In this document: piece after piece, positions 1 to 9,679 of the stretch | Numbering within the stretch: position 1 is the first letter of the stretch | How the letters are laid out: the number at the start of each line of letters is the position of its first letter | Assembly (NCBI GenBank): GCA_022447365.1 | Contig: JAKVBL010000005.1 | Location: forward strand, 124,001 to 188,000 | DNA from: Oleiphilaceae bacterium | GTDB taxonomy: Bacteria; Pseudomonadota; Gammaproteobacteria; Pseudomonadales; Oleiphilaceae | Length of the DNA: 64,000 nt | Direction: 5' to 3' | The notes under the pieces: model-generated | Seen by the model: the letters and a program-made list of their open reading frames with translations, nothing else | Told to the model about the DNA's origin: nothing | Database searches by the model: none | Position numbers and translations under genes: made by a program

Positions 1-296
1 GCAGGTAATTCGTCAATTTGTGCATTAAATGCACTGAGTTCTTCTGCTGTCATGTTTGCGACGCGTTGCTCTAGTTCAGCCGCGTCGACACCAAGTGCCG
101 CTAGCGCTTGTTTCGCATCATCTGCTTGAAGGCGATCTAGAATTTGGCTGCGCTCAATTTCCGCTGTTTGTAACTGAATAATTTGATCCGTTCCCACCAT
201 GCCTGCTGTTGCTGTGGAAAGCGGTAAAAACGAGACAATAAGAAGAAGGCATAGAGCCCGAACTGAGCGAACACTAAGAGAGCGAAAATACGACAT
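1..296 (-). CDS. PA2779 family protein (3' end cut by window)
   Basis: Only the first 98 codons are in the window. The N-terminus is a Sec-type signal peptide: a basic start (residues 1-15, several Arg), a hydrophobic Leu/Ile/Val core at about 16-28, then Ala-rich cleavage residues ending near 'TATAG'. The mature start ('MVGTDQIIQ') and the short helical segment with 'LGVDAAELEQRV' match the small PA2779 family of exported proteins of unknown function, often found beside a PA2778-type peptidase gene. The partner would lie outside the window. The start is the ATG after which the signal peptide follows directly. The divergent ribose operon begins about 215 bases away. Confidence 0.75.
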   Translation of the reverse strand, partial: MSYFRSLSVRSVRALCLLLIVSFLPLSTATAGMVGTDQIIQLQTAEIERSQILDRLQADDAKQALAALGVDAAELEQRVANMTAEELSAFNAQIDELP

Positions 297-510
297 AAAT
301 CACCTTGATAGACTTTTGTTGTGTTATAGCATCCTAGAATAAGTCAGCTGAGGTGCGAATTAAAGATGAAATATGTTTCGTTGTTTTAAGGATCTTTCGT
401 TTGTAACTCTCTCGAAAATTCTCTCAAACAAATTTTTACGTAAGAGCTAAGCAATACAAAAACTAACGACTACGCTTAAGGGCGCAAAAAAGCTTGCTTG
501 GGAAAACATA
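297..510. promoter_or_regulatory. divergent intergenic region upstream of rbsD
   Basis: This 214-base AT-rich gap separates the PA2779-family gene from the ribose operon and must hold the promoters of both. I could not pick out a convincing RbsR-type operator (a GAAACGTTTC-like palindrome), and no regulator gene for ribose is present. The rbsD ribosome binding site is weak ('TGGGAAAA' about 8 bases before the ATG). Confidence 0.4.
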
Positions 511-930
511 ATGAAGAAAGGCGCTCTTCTTAACTCTGACGTTTCACATCTCATTGCCAGTATGGGACATGGTGATGAAATGACGATAGCCGATGCCGGT
601 TTACCGATCCCTGATGACGTAGAACGTATCGATTTGGCATTAACGCATGGCGTACCGAGCTTTGAGGATACAGTGCGAACGGTTCTATCGGAACTGCAAG
701 TCGAGGCGGTGTTCATCGCGCATGAAATAAAAGAGCATAACCCTTCTGCCCACCAGATTTTGGAAGGCTTACTTGATGATGCAGAGCGTGATCAAGGCGC
801 TGATATTTCTCGTCATTATGTTAGTCATGAGGAGTTCAAAGACATAAGTTGCGATAGTTTAGCGGTCGTTCGGACGGGCGAGTGCAGCCCATATGCCAAT
901 GTCATATTTCAATCAGGCGTTGTGTTTTGA
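511..930 (+). CDS. rbsD: D-ribose pyranase RbsD
   Basis: RbsD interconverts the beta-pyranose and beta-furanose forms of D-ribose in the cytoplasm, feeding the furanose to ribokinase. The 139-residue length equals the Escherichia coli enzyme. The start '[12 protein letters not shown]' and the catalytic His20 ('ASMGH') are conserved, as are 'DAGLPIP' (about 28-34) and the C-terminal '[13 protein letters not shown]' that contributes the active-site Tyr. It is the first gene of a five-gene ribose operon in the order rbsD-A-C-B-K, as in E. coli. The following rbsA start lies about 25 bases downstream. Confidence 0.96.
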   Translation: MKKGALLNSDVSHLIASMGHGDEMTIADAGLPIPDDVERIDLALTHGVPSFEDTVRTVLSELQVEAVFIAHEIKEHNPSAHQILEGLLDDAERDQGADISRHYVSHEEFKDISCDSLAVVRTGECSPYANVIFQSGVVF

Positions 931-955
931 GTGCAGCGCTCTTAGGGATGGGATG

Positions 956-2476
956 ATGACTGAGGCTATTTTACAACTGAAAGATATTGAGAAGTCTTTC
1001 CCTGGAGTGAAAGCTTTAGATAAAGCTTGTTTGAGTGTTTACCCCGGGCGGGTGATGGCCTTAATGGGTGAAAACGGCGCAGGAAAAAGCACAATGATGA
1101 AAGTGCTAACTGGCATCTACAGCTCTGACGGTGGGAGCGTTCATTATCAAGGCGAAACGGTTTCTTTCTCTGGTCCACGTGAATCGCAAGAAGTGGGGAT
1201 CAGTATTATCCATCAAGAATTGAATCTCGTTCCCGAGCTAACCATCGCCGAAAACATATTCTTAGGACGCGAACCGACCAATGCCTTTGGCAAAATTCAA
1301 TGGAAGAAAATGTTTGAACATGCCGATCAGCTCTTGGCGCGTTTAAATGTTCCATACAGTTCCAAAGCCTTGCTAGGCACCTTGCGTTTTGGCGAACAGC
1401 AAATGGTCGAAATCGCCAAAGCGCTCTCGTTTGAGTCCAAGGTGATCATCATGGATGAACCAACGGATGCTCTTACCGATAAAGAAACCAAATCTCTTTT
1501 CAAAGTCATTGATGAATTACGCGCGCAGCAATGCGGCATTGTGTATATCTCGCACAGGATTAAAGAGATCTTTGAAATGTGCGACGACATTACGGTGCTA
1601 AGAGATGGCAAGTTTATTCGGGAACTTTTGGTGGCACAGACCAATGAAGATGAATTGATCGAACTAATGGTCGGCCGTAAGTTGGAAGAACAATATCCAA
1701 GGATTCCTGTACAGCACGATGGTGTTTGTCTTGAAGTTTCTGGTTTGAGCGGCGCTTATATCAAAGATATAAGTTTTCAGTTAAGAAAAGGCGAAATTTT
1801 AGGTGTGTCTGGTCTAATGGGCGCTGGGCGAACTGAATTAATGAAAACCATTTATGGTGCTGAATCTAAAAACGCTGGTGAAATGAAGCTCGATGGCAAA
1901 GTGGTCGAACCAAAGAGTCCGCAGCAAGCACTTGAGGCAGGAATTGCTTACATTTCTGAAGATCGAAAAGCAGACGGTTTAGTGTTGTGCCTATCGGTGA
2001 AAGAAAACATGACCTTGTCTTCTTTAAAAGACTTAACCAAAACAGGACGCATCGAAACGGCACAAGAACGTGCGAAAGTGGATGAGTTTATCAAAGCCTT
2101 CAATGTGAAAACGCCAAGCCAGTCGCAGATGATTGGTAATCTCTCTGGCGGAAACCAACAGAAAGTATCGATTGCAAAAGGCCTTATGACATCACCCGAT
2201 GTGCTTATCCTGGATGAGCCGACACGTGGCGTAGATGTGGGCGCGAAGAAAGAGATTTATCAACTCATTAACCAGTTTAAAGAGCAGGGTATGAGCATCA
2301 TCTTGGTGTCGTCCGAAATGCAAGAAGTACTAGGTATGAGTGATCGAATTTTGGTAATGCATGAAGGCAAACTGACTGGTGAGTTCAAGGCTGAAGAGGC
2401 TGATCAAGAGTTACTTTTGGCATGTGCGGTGGGTCAAACTCAACAGCAAGCGACAACAGCGGAAGTGGAGGCATAA
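956..2476 (+). CDS. rbsA: ribose ABC transporter ATP-binding protein RbsA
   Basis: This is the energising subunit of the ribose importer RbsABC. It has two fused ABC domains, as expected for sugar importers of the CUT2 class. Domain 1 shows Walker A 'GENGAGKST', a signature replaced by '[15 protein letters not shown]', and Walker B '[11 protein letters not shown]'. Domain 2 has a degenerate Walker A ('[10 protein letters not shown]'), a normal signature '[15 protein letters not shown]' and '[15 protein letters not shown]'. That asymmetry is normal for the family. I prefer the second of two adjacent ATGs because 'AGGGA' lies 7 bases upstream of it; an upstream in-frame start at 893 would overlap rbsD. 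About 506 residues against 501 in E. coli. Confidence 0.95.
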   Translation: MTEAILQLKDIEKSFPGVKALDKACLSVYPGRVMALMGENGAGKSTMMKVLTGIYSSDGGSVHYQGETVSFSGPRESQEVGISIIHQELNLVPELTIAENIFLGREPTNAFGKIQWKKMFEHADQLLARLNVPYSSKALLGTLRFGEQQMVEIAKALSFESKVIIMDEPTDALTDKETKSLFKVIDELRAQQCGIVYISHRIKEIFEMCDDITVLRDGKFIRELLVAQTNEDELIELMVGRKLEEQYPRIPVQHDGVCLEVSGLSGAYIKDISFQLRKGEILGVSGLMGAGRTELMKTIYGAESKNAGEMKLDGKVVEPKSPQQALEAGIAYISEDRKADGLVLCLSVKENMTLSSLKDLTKTGRIETAQERAKVDEFIKAFNVKTPSQSQMIGNLSGGNQQKVSIAKGLMTSPDVLILDEPTRGVDVGAKKEIYQLINQFKEQGMSIILVSSEMQEVLGMSDRILVMHEGKLTGEFKAEEADQELLLACAVGQTQQQATTAEVEA

Positions 2477-2478
2477 AC

Positions 2479-3438
2479 GTGGTCGATGCGGTGCGTAACA
2501 AAATTTTCAGCAAAGAATGGCTGATTGAGCAGAAGTCATTAATCGCTTTATTGCTCTTGATTGTAGTGGTGTCTTTTCTAAACCCGAATTTCTTTACGGT
2601 TGATAATCTACTCAACATCTTACGCCAAACATCTGTCAACGCGATTATCGCGGTGGGCATGACCTTTGTGATTCTGACCGCTGGCATTGACTTAAGTGTG
2701 GGCTCGGTACTCGCATTATGCGGTGCTATTTGTGCGAGCATGATTGGTTTAGAGGTGCCGGTAATGATCGCAGTTCCTGCGTCATTGCTCGCAGGTGCAC
2801 TGCTCGGCGCTATTAGTGGTGTGATTGTTTCAAAGGGAAGGGTGCAAGCCTTCATAGCAACTTTAGTGACTATGACCTTGCTGCGCGGCGTAACCTTGGT
2901 TTATACCGACGGTCGACCCATTTCAACTGGCTTTACTGATACTGCCGATAGTTTTGCTTGGTTCGGTACAGGCTATGCGTTTGGTATTCCTGTTCCTGTT
3001 TGGATTATGGTCGTCGTTTTTGGTGCCGGTTGGTATGTACTCAACCACACGCGTTTCGGCCGTTACGTTTATGCCCTTGGCGGCAACGAGGCGGCAACAA
3101 GATTATCTGGTATCAATATTGATCGAATTAAAATCGGTGTATATGCGATCTGTGGTTTTCTCGCAGCACTTGCCGGCATCATTGTTACCTCGCGGCTATC
3201 TTCTGCGCAACCGACAGCTGGTATGGGTTATGAGTTAGATGCTATTGCCGCAGTGGTACTCGGTGGAACTAGCTTAATGGGAGGCAAGGGCCGAATTATA
3301 GGGACTCTGATTGGCGCCTTAATTATCGGTTTCTTGAATAACGCTCTGAATCTCTTAGATGTCTCGTCGTACTATCAAATGATTGCAAAAGCAGTCGTAA
3401 TATTACTGGCGGTACTCGTGGATAATCGAAGTAAATAA
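2479..3438 (+). CDS. rbsC: ribose ABC transporter permease RbsC
   Basis: Inner-membrane permease of the ribose importer, about 319 residues, with eight to ten hydrophobic segments. 'LTAGIDLSVGS', 'KGRVQAFIATLVTMTLLRG', 'YALGGNEAATRLSGIN' and 'GTSLMGGKGRI' are hallmark sequences of the CUT2 permease family. The likely start is a GTG two bases after the rbsA stop, preceded by 'GGAGG'-like bases about 8 upstream. The longer reading from an ATG at 2422 would overlap rbsA by 55 bases and add residues with no family match. Tight spacing to rbsA indicates translational coupling. Confidence 0.94.
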   Translation: MVDAVRNKIFSKEWLIEQKSLIALLLLIVVVSFLNPNFFTVDNLLNILRQTSVNAIIAVGMTFVILTAGIDLSVGSVLALCGAICASMIGLEVPVMIAVPASLLAGALLGAISGVIVSKGRVQAFIATLVTMTLLRGVTLVYTDGRPISTGFTDTADSFAWFGTGYAFGIPVPVWIMVVVFGAGWYVLNHTRFGRYVYALGGNEAATRLSGINIDRIKIGVYAICGFLAALAGIIVTSRLSSAQPTAGMGYELDAIAAVVLGGTSLMGGKGRIIGTLIGALIIGFLNNALNLLDVSSYYQMIAKAVVILLAVLVDNRSK

Positions 3439-3507
3439 TCTGTTGTTAATGACGTAATAACGAGTCGAAGTGTGGCGTCTCGATCACTCAAGACCAAGGA
3501 CATAAAG

Positions 3508-4386
3508 ATGAAAAAACTGATTACTCTTGTTTCAACCTTATTGGTGTTGGCTTCTTTTTCTATGATGACAAAGGCAGCTGACACACTGGCTATTGTAGTC
3601 TCCACCTTAAACAACCCTTTCTTCGTGACGATGAAAGACGGCGCTGAAGCCAAGGCAAAAGAGTTGGGATATAAACTCATCGTGCTCGACTCACAAAACG
3701 ACCCAAGCAAGGAACTATCGAACATTGAAGATTTGACGGTTCGTGGGGTGAAAGCAATCTTACTTAATCCAGCAGATTCAGACGCGGCGGCCAATGCTAT
3801 TCGCATGGTTAATCGCGCCAAAATCCCCGTGTTAACCTTGGATCGTGGCGCTTCGCGCGGAGAAGTCGTCACTCATATTGCCTCTGATAACGTTGCTGGT
3901 GGCGAAATGGCTGGGCAGTTTATTGTTGATAAAGTTGGTGCAGACGCAAAAGTGATTCAGCTTGAAGGCTTAGCAGGTACTTCGGCAGCGCGCGAGCGTG
4001 GCGAGGGCTTTATGAAAGCGGTTAAAGCTAGCAACATTCAACTTCTCGCTAGCCAGCCAGCAGACTTTGATCGCACCAAGGGGCTGAATGTGATGGAAAA
4101 CTTGTTAGCAGGCAACCCTGAAGTACAAGCAGTATTTGCTCAGAATGATGAGATGGCATTGGGTGCATTAAGAGCGGTGCAAGCGGCAGGCAAAGACGTA
4201 TTAATTGTTGGATTTGATGGAACAGACGATGGCGTAGCGGCTGTAAACCGCGGCCTATTAGGTGCAACTGTCGCTCAGCAACCAGATTTAATTGGATCGC
4301 TTGGCGTTGAAATGGCGGTAAAAGCTCTTAACGGAGAGCAAGTAGAGAAAACCGTCGCGGTGCCATTAAAAATTATTTCTAAGTAA
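3508..4386 (+). CDS. rbsB: ribose-binding periplasmic protein RbsB
   Basis: High-affinity periplasmic ribose receptor that delivers ribose to RbsAC. A signal peptide (residues 1-23, '[18 protein letters not shown]' and Ala-x-Ala end) is followed by '[14 protein letters not shown]', the canonical start of the mature protein. Sugar-contact motifs such as '[16 protein letters not shown]', 'LDRGAS' and '[11 protein letters not shown]' are present. About 292 residues against 296 in E. coli. The ATG at 3508 is chosen because the signal peptide begins there; the 12 upstream codons carry no family match. It is 69 bases after rbsC and 10 bases before rbsK. Confidence 0.95.
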   Translation: MKKLITLVSTLLVLASFSMMTKAADTLAIVVSTLNNPFFVTMKDGAEAKAKELGYKLIVLDSQNDPSKELSNIEDLTVRGVKAILLNPADSDAAANAIRMVNRAKIPVLTLDRGASRGEVVTHIASDNVAGGEMAGQFIVDKVGADAKVIQLEGLAGTSAARERGEGFMKAVKASNIQLLASQPADFDRTKGLNVMENLLAGNPEVQAVFAQNDEMALGALRAVQAAGKDVLIVGFDGTDDGVAAVNRGLLGATVAQQPDLIGSLGVEMAVKALNGEQVEKTVAVPLKIISK

Positions 4387-4396
4387 GGGATTACAG

Positions 4397-5323
4397 ATGT
4401 CGCAGCTTGTTGTTCTGGGAAGTGTGAACGCCGACCATGTATTGCAAGTGCCTTCCTTTGCGCGCCCAGGTGAAACCTTGCTTGGGCGAAATTACCAAGT
4501 GATTCCCGGAGGGAAGGGCGCAAATCAGGCAGTTGCTGCGGCGCGCTTAGGTGCAGATGTTTGTTTTATTGCTTCGGTCGGCGATGATACGTTTGGTCAA
4601 AATATGTTGGACCGATTTCGTGCTGATGGTATCGACATTTCTAAGCTGCATGTCCAACTCCAAACACCCACTGGCATCGCGATGATTCAAGTGGCTGATA
4701 GTGGTGAAAATAGTATTTGTTTATCCGCTGAAGCAAATGATGCGCTGACCGAAGAACTTGTGAATCTGAATATTGAAACGATTACGCAAGCCGATACCTT
4801 ATTGCTCCAATTAGAAACTCCGATGGATGGTGTTCGACGCGCTGTTCAAGCGGCACATGCTGCCGGAACACAAGTTGTTTTAAACCCAGCTCCTGCACAA
4901 GCGTTGGATGATCAATTGTTAGCGTGTGTCGATATCATTACGCCTAACGAAACCGAAGCAGAGGTGCTGACTGGCGTTGGCGTGACGGATGATTTATCAG
5001 CACAATTAGCAGCTAATGTGCTTCATGAAAAAGGTATTGATTGCGTGCTAATTACCTTGGGAGCAAAAGGTGTTTGGTTAAGCATGAAAGGTGATGCGGT
5101 GGTGAGTGAGTTGATTGCAGGCTTTCGTGTTCAAGCTCTTGATACCACTGCTGCGGGTGACACATTTAACGCGGGGTTAGTGACGGCCATGTTAGAAGGC
5201 AAAACGATCGATGAAGCGATTCGTTTTGCCCATGCTGCTGCAGCGATTTCAGTGACGCGTTTCGGCGCGCAAACATCGATACCTGAACGCTCTAAAGTAG
5301 ACGCATTTATAGACGCGTCTTAA
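4397..5323 (+). CDS. rbsK: ribokinase RbsK
   Basis: Cytoplasmic PfkB-family kinase that makes D-ribose 5-phosphate from ribose and ATP. The 308 residues start with 'LVVLGSVNADHV', carry the substrate-binding 'GGKGANQAVAAARLG' (about 41-55), and end with the ATP/catalytic-base motif 'DTTAAGDTFNAG' in which the Asp acts as base. Length equals that of E. coli RbsK. It closes the operon. No rbsR repressor gene follows, unlike E. coli, so control must come from elsewhere. Confidence 0.95.
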   Translation: MSQLVVLGSVNADHVLQVPSFARPGETLLGRNYQVIPGGKGANQAVAAARLGADVCFIASVGDDTFGQNMLDRFRADGIDISKLHVQLQTPTGIAMIQVADSGENSICLSAEANDALTEELVNLNIETITQADTLLLQLETPMDGVRRAVQAAHAAGTQVVLNPAPAQALDDQLLACVDIITPNETEAEVLTGVGVTDDLSAQLAANVLHEKGIDCVLITLGAKGVWLSMKGDAVVSELIAGFRVQALDTTAAGDTFNAGLVTAMLEGKTIDEAIRFAHAAAAISVTRFGAQTSIPERSKVDAFIDAS

Positions 5324-5348
5324 TCACATCATCTCACCGCTGTATTAG

Positions 5349-6695
5349 TTAAGCGACAACCTCAGGTTCTTTTTCTTCGGCGTAGATTTTGACTTGTTCA
5401 GAAAATGCATCGCTCAACGAAAACAATTTGTGTGCAAATACTCCTGAGATGACTTCGTTATAGTGACTGAACGACTGCGTTTTCTTCAGAATTTCAATGA
5501 AGGTATCAATCGCAAATTGGATCGCTTCTCGTGACTTTTCCTCGGAACATATTGCGTATTGTGTACTAGCATGCAGCAATATCGTTGCGCATTGATGCGC
5601 GAGATAATTGAACTTCTGTTGAGGATGTTGGATTGAACTCAATGTGAGTGCAATCACATTCAACTCTTGCAGCAGAGCATGCTGAAGGTCATAAAGTTGT
5701 GCGCCAGCTGCAGGAGATTTTTTTGTATACCAACCGCACGGTATGGGGCTAATTCCTTCTTCGATAATCAAATCAGTGTTCGTCGGGAGCGGATGGTTCG
5801 TTTCAAAATCTTTAATCTGACAACGAATGTTATTGTTCGTTTGATTAATGTCTATTTCGCCAAGCGTATTGGTCAGTGATGGCTGTCCATGAGATTCGCC
5901 AATATCACTATGAAGCGTGTAGAGCTGCGAATATTTAGAGGCCAAATAGTCTAAGTAGTTTTTCTTTAGCTGCCCTTGCTCATTGACATAGATACCAAGA
6001 TTCAACATGTAGTCCGGCGTTAAGTTACTACGATAAATAGTAAAACCAAATTTGCCATTTTCGTAATTGAGAATCTTTCCAGCAGCGATGAAGCTAGGAC
6101 AGTTTAAGCCTTTCTCTTTTAGCTTTTCATTTTCTAGTGCTTTTCTCTCGGCATGATACAAGCCAGTGTTGTATTCCAGTGTGCCTACGATTGATCTGTT
6201 AATAGAACCTTTGATTCCTTCATCGCTGAAGTACTGTGTCCCGCCTGCGGGGTTCCCGCGTTCTTCTTGGTATTCGCCATAAAACTCGCCTAATAAAGGG
6301 TCTTTAAGAACGAATGTGGTGTGATCTTCGGTGGGACTAATAAGGCCTAAACCACCAATAAAATATAACTGACCACTTTTAGGGTCGAAGATTGCGAGGT
6401 TTCGCGAAATATTATTCTTCTTAGGGCGATCACAAAGAATTAGTTCGGCCTTTTCAAGTAGAGACGGGTCGCCTGTTTTAACGAAAGATAAGAGTATTTC
6501 CTCAGTGCTTCCCGGTTCAAAATCAACGAAATCCTTGCTGAACTCAGCGTATTCATTCAACCCGTATTCTTGTTCGATTTGATACTCGGAACGTTCGCTT
6601 TTTAGGGTGTAGGGAGCAAATTTAATGATTTCGTCTTGTTCATTGATTTTGCAATGAAGCCAAGTCGCTTGGTTTTTCTTTTCTATTGAGAACAT
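5349..6695 (-). CDS. unrecognised 448-residue soluble protein, weak kinase-like motifs
   Basis: I do not recognise the family. No signal peptide or membrane segment is visible, so a cytoplasmic protein is expected. Around residues 255-310 there is 'LHSDIGESHGQPSLTN' followed some 25 residues later by 'IKDFETNHPLP'. This arrangement loosely resembles the catalytic loop ('HGDxxxxN') and metal-binding 'D-F' element of the aminoglycoside-phosphotransferase/kinase fold, but the catalytic Asp is replaced, so this is only a hint. An N-terminal part with 'GGLGLISPTEDHT' and 'GEFYGEYQEERGNPAGGTQ' could be a target-recognition region. It converges with the ribose operon and stands alone. Coding appears genuine: long, uninterrupted, balanced composition. 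Confidence 0.7.
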   Translation of the reverse strand: MFSIEKKNQATWLHCKINEQDEIIKFAPYTLKSERSEYQIEQEYGLNEYAEFSKDFVDFEPGSTEEILLSFVKTGDPSLLEKAELILCDRPKKNNISRNLAIFDPKSGQLYFIGGLGLISPTEDHTTFVLKDPLLGEFYGEYQEERGNPAGGTQYFSDEGIKGSINRSIVGTLEYNTGLYHAERKALENEKLKEKGLNCPSFIAAGKILNYENGKFGFTIYRSNLTPDYMLNLGIYVNEQGQLKKNYLDYLASKYSQLYTLHSDIGESHGQPSLTNTLGEIDINQTNNNIRCQIKDFETNHPLPTNTDLIIEEGISPIPCGWYTKKSPAAGAQLYDLQHALLQELNVIALTLSSIQHPQQKFNYLAHQCATILLHASTQYAICSEEKSREAIQFAIDTFIEILKKTQSFSHYNEVISGVFAHKLFSLSDAFSEQVKIYAEEKEPEVVA

Positions 6696-6918
6696 CTTAT
6701 TTTTCGTCTTATTTTAAAAAACTGCATTATATGAATAGCTTTGCCTCGGTGATGGTACGAGTGTCCCAAAGTAACACCAAGCTTGCATTCATTCACATTT
6801 CAAAGCCAAACAATACTCGCCCTAAAACAAGTCAAAGCCTGATTTTTCCCTATCAGTTTACGAGCGCCTGTGGTGGGTTTGGTTCGATCTTGCTCTCACT
6901 TATATCTGTTCAAAAGTA

Positions 6919-7851
6919 TTAAATTCGAAATAAACGTATGAATGATAAGGTAATGTCGATGCTGCCAAGGGCTGAGTCGTCATTCACTTTGTATACGTAG
7001 ACCTTATTGTCATCTTTACTGCTTACATATAAGTGGTTTGAGTCGACCGCAATGCCACCCGCTTGCACGGCAGGAATCGTGAAGAAGTTGATGATGCTTG
7101 AATTACTTTTGTCAATTCGATGAATTTCCGTATCGAGTATGCCGACCTCACCAACAGCGGCGATATATACATATTGGTTGTCCGCAGTGAATCGCCATTC
7201 AACGGCATTGATTGTTGTGAGTGTTTGGATGTTTGTGGTGTCTGATATTGGCATGGTCAGCAGACCAAATTGATCTTTTACATAGAGTTGATCGTGATCC
7301 ATAAACACATCGCCGATAAATATAGAGCCGTTAACCGAGGCGACGTGATAAAAATTATCGGTAATTTGTCCGTTCGCAATGTGATAGAAATTAAGATCTT
7401 CCGTGCCATCAGAAGTCATGATCGCGCCGTTTAAATTGAAACCAGAGAAGTAGTTGTCGGGTTTTTTCGTCGAGACGACTTTTCGTTCTTTTAATAAGTA
7501 ACTAATTAGTTCTGTATCGAAAGCGCTATTCTCGGCATAGGCGAACATATATTGGTTATCGATGCCGAAGCGAGAGACAGGAGAGCCAATATTGTATTCC
7601 ACTGGATTAAGCAGCTGCACGCTTGTTGCAGATGCCGAACCATCATCGACGAAGTTAAACTGAGAAGTAGTAAAGCCAAAATTGCCCAAGGTGACAGCAG
7701 AGGTTCCATTACCGTTACTTGTGGATTGGTCGTGAATGCTATGCCCTGTTGATTGACGATCACCGGATCTAGATGAGCTTTAGCAAGCGGTAATGAACAT
7801 AATGCTAAGTATTACAGAGATAAGTCGGGCAGTTGATTGGGTGAAATGCAT
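6919..7851 (-). pseudogene. lipoprotein with beta-propeller-like repeats, interrupted by an in-frame TAA
   Basis: Read from the ATG at 7851, the frame gives a lipoprotein signal peptide ending 'LSIMFITAC', then a TAA codon (7782-7780) immediately after the lipobox Cys, then 286 more open codons in the same frame. The downstream part holds recurring short strands such as 'DNQYMFAYAEN', 'ADNQYVYIAAVG' and 'DSNHLYVSSKDDNKVYVYKV', typical of six- or seven-bladed beta-propeller surface proteins. Without the nonsense codon the product would be about 310 residues and outer-membrane anchored. A downstream restart at 7689 would give a protein lacking export. Specific function unknown. No disrupted neighbour shares its frame. 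Confidence 0.7.
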
Positions 7852-8170
7852 ACTGATTTACTTCTCACGACAAAATACAAAATAACCGTTTCTGGCATGC
7901 TAATGAGGGTAGTCGTTCAATAAATGCTCTGCATATATGGCTTTGTAAAATTTAGTAATGACGGAATTGCATACTGTGTAAGGAGTAAGTTAATAGGATT
8001 TTATAACTCCGTTCTAAAGCGCGCTGAATAATCGTTGCAGGCCCGCGTAAAGCAGCGATCAGCCGTTTCTCTCAATTTTCTCTTTTCTTCACCTACTTAC
8101 TTATCTTTGTGTTTCGCCTTAGTATTAGCGCCAGATAAAAATTAAAACTCGCTTCAACTAGGGTAGTTTC
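7852..8170. other. intergenic region without a gene
   Basis: About 319 AT-rich bases between two divergent genes. It presumably carries the promoter of the broken lipoprotein gene on one side and of the reductase on the other. I see no open frame with a start and ribosome binding site, no repeat and no clear operator. Confidence 0.5.
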
Positions 8171-9181
8171 ATGCCACAAAAAATTCTTGTCACTGGTGCG
8201 TCAGGCTTTATTGCTGGGCACTGTATTCTTGATCTTTTAGAACATGGTTACCAAGTGCGCGGCACTGTGCGTAATCCCGATAAAGTTCCAGCACTTCGAG
8301 CCATGTTTGCGAAGTACACAGACAAGGCCGATAGCATTGAATTTGCGCAAGCAGATCTTCTTAGTGAAGACGGATGGACAGAGGCTGCGCAAGGCTGTGA
8401 TGGTTTGTTTCACCTCGCGTCGCCAGTTCCGCTGCAACAGCCGAAGAATCATGAAGAAGTCATTCGTCCCGCTGTAGATGGCGCTTTAAATGCTTTAAAA
8501 GCGGCAAACAATTCCGGTATTAAACGCGTTGTGTTGACCTCATCGATTGCTGCGGTGATGTTTGGGCATAAGGAAAAGCATCGTACTTTCTCTGAGGCAG
8601 ATTGGACCAATGTAGAAGCGACCGATGTGGCCTATTACAAGAGTAAAGCCTTAGCTGAAAAAGCCGCGTGGGACTACGTAAAAGATACCGATATTCAGCT
8701 ATCAACTGTCTTACCTGCTTTTGTATTAGGGCCTGCACTGGAGAGTGACTACGGAACCTCGTTACAACTAATCGTAGAATTACTCAGCGGCAACTACCCA
8801 ATGGTGCCAAAGATTGGCTTTGAGGCTGTTGATGTGCGCGATATCGCGACGCTGCATCGCTTGGCTTACGAAAAACCAGAAGCGGTAGGCAAGCGATTTA
8901 TTGGCGCAAACGGTTGGGTGATGTTTAAAGATGTTGCCAAGACTCTCAAGGGCGCTTATCCCAACAATAAAGTTTCTACTTTTGAATTGCCTGAGCTACT
9001 GTCAAATCTATTGTCTTATGTGGTGAAGGACATGGAGATGGTGAAAGGAGAGGGGGGTAAAACGAAGAAGGCAGACAACTCTGCATCACTATCGCTTGGT
9101 TGGACGCCTCATACTGCAGAAGATGCGATCCTTGCTGGTGCCGAAAGCCTAATCAATTTAGGTGTTGTTAAAGCGAAATAG
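8171..9181 (+). CDS. NAD(P)-dependent SDR aldehyde/ketone reductase (extended SDR family)
   Basis: Cytoplasmic oxidoreductase of the extended short-chain dehydrogenase family, dihydroflavonol-4-reductase/aldehyde-reductase branch, which reduces carbonyl groups with NAD(P)H. The Rossmann motif 'VTGASGFIAGH' is at residues 7-17; Arg after strand 2 ('GTVRNPDK') suggests NADPH preference. Catalytic 'TSSIAAV' (Ser) and 'YYKSKALAEKAAW' (YxxxK) are in place. 336 residues is normal. The start follows 'AGGGTAG' about 6 bases upstream. The physiological substrate cannot be read from the sequence. Confidence 0.88.
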   Translation: MPQKILVTGASGFIAGHCILDLLEHGYQVRGTVRNPDKVPALRAMFAKYTDKADSIEFAQADLLSEDGWTEAAQGCDGLFHLASPVPLQQPKNHEEVIRPAVDGALNALKAANNSGIKRVVLTSSIAAVMFGHKEKHRTFSEADWTNVEATDVAYYKSKALAEKAAWDYVKDTDIQLSTVLPAFVLGPALESDYGTSLQLIVELLSGNYPMVPKIGFEAVDVRDIATLHRLAYEKPEAVGKRFIGANGWVMFKDVAKTLKGAYPNNKVSTFELPELLSNLLSYVVKDMEMVKGEGGKTKKADNSASLSLGWTPHTAEDAILAGAESLINLGVVKAK

Positions 9182-9191
9182 TTATTCCTTT

Positions 9192-9212
9192 GGCGGAGTG
9201 ATTTGCTCCGCC
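9192..9212. terminator. stem-loop after the SDR gene
   Basis: A seven-base-pair GC-rich stem (GGCGGAG / CTCCGCC) with a 7-base loop lies 10 bases after the reductase stop and just before the end of the convergent lipoprotein gene. No clear T tract follows, so it is a likely but unproven bidirectional terminator. Confidence 0.5.
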
Positions 9213-9220
9213 TATTCTGA

Positions 9221-9657
9221 TCAGGGTGAAGTGGAAACTATCGCAGAGACATGCCCCGACACGAGTGTAAATTCAACAGCGTCTCCCACCTTAAAGCCGT
9301 TCAGCTCAACGTAGCAATCGTATTCACTGCCGTCTTTGGCTTTTAAGAAAACATGATCGATGGTGTCGCCGTATTTGTCGTTCGCCAGCTCAATCCCTAA
9401 AAACGCACCTGTAACACCTGCAATCTCTTCGCCTGTGCCACCACCAATTTGTCCACCAATAAGCGCGCCTAAGAATGCACCACCAAAACGTTTTCCAAAC
9501 GTGGCTTTCGTATTTACTTCTTTGATATTCACAACTGTCCCAGTGAAGCGTTCAATCTCAGGACCCGCTTCCAAATGATCGCTCGGAACAACTTGAGGAC
9601 CAGTACTGCACGCTACAAGAAAAAGTGAGATCAGCAGTGTGATAAGAATTTTTTCAT
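9221..9657 (-). pseudogene. glycine-zipper outer-membrane lipoprotein with a frameshift in its signal peptide
   Basis: The open part has a glycine-zipper segment ('FGGAFLGALIGGQIGGGTGEE', residues typical of 2TM/SlyB-like lipoproteins) followed by a small beta domain. Reading upstream in that frame gives a lipoprotein signal 'LITLLISLFLVACSTG' with a perfect lipobox, but no start codon. The only sensible ATG (9657-9655) is followed by a run of six A (9654-9649); seven A would put it in frame and give 'MKKILITLL'. So a one-base loss in a homopolymer separates start and body. This is either a true lesion, phase variation by slippage, or a sequencing error. The unexported version from 9574 is unlikely to function. 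Confidence 0.7.
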
Positions 9658-9679
9658 AATCGGATTCCTTGTTAATGAG

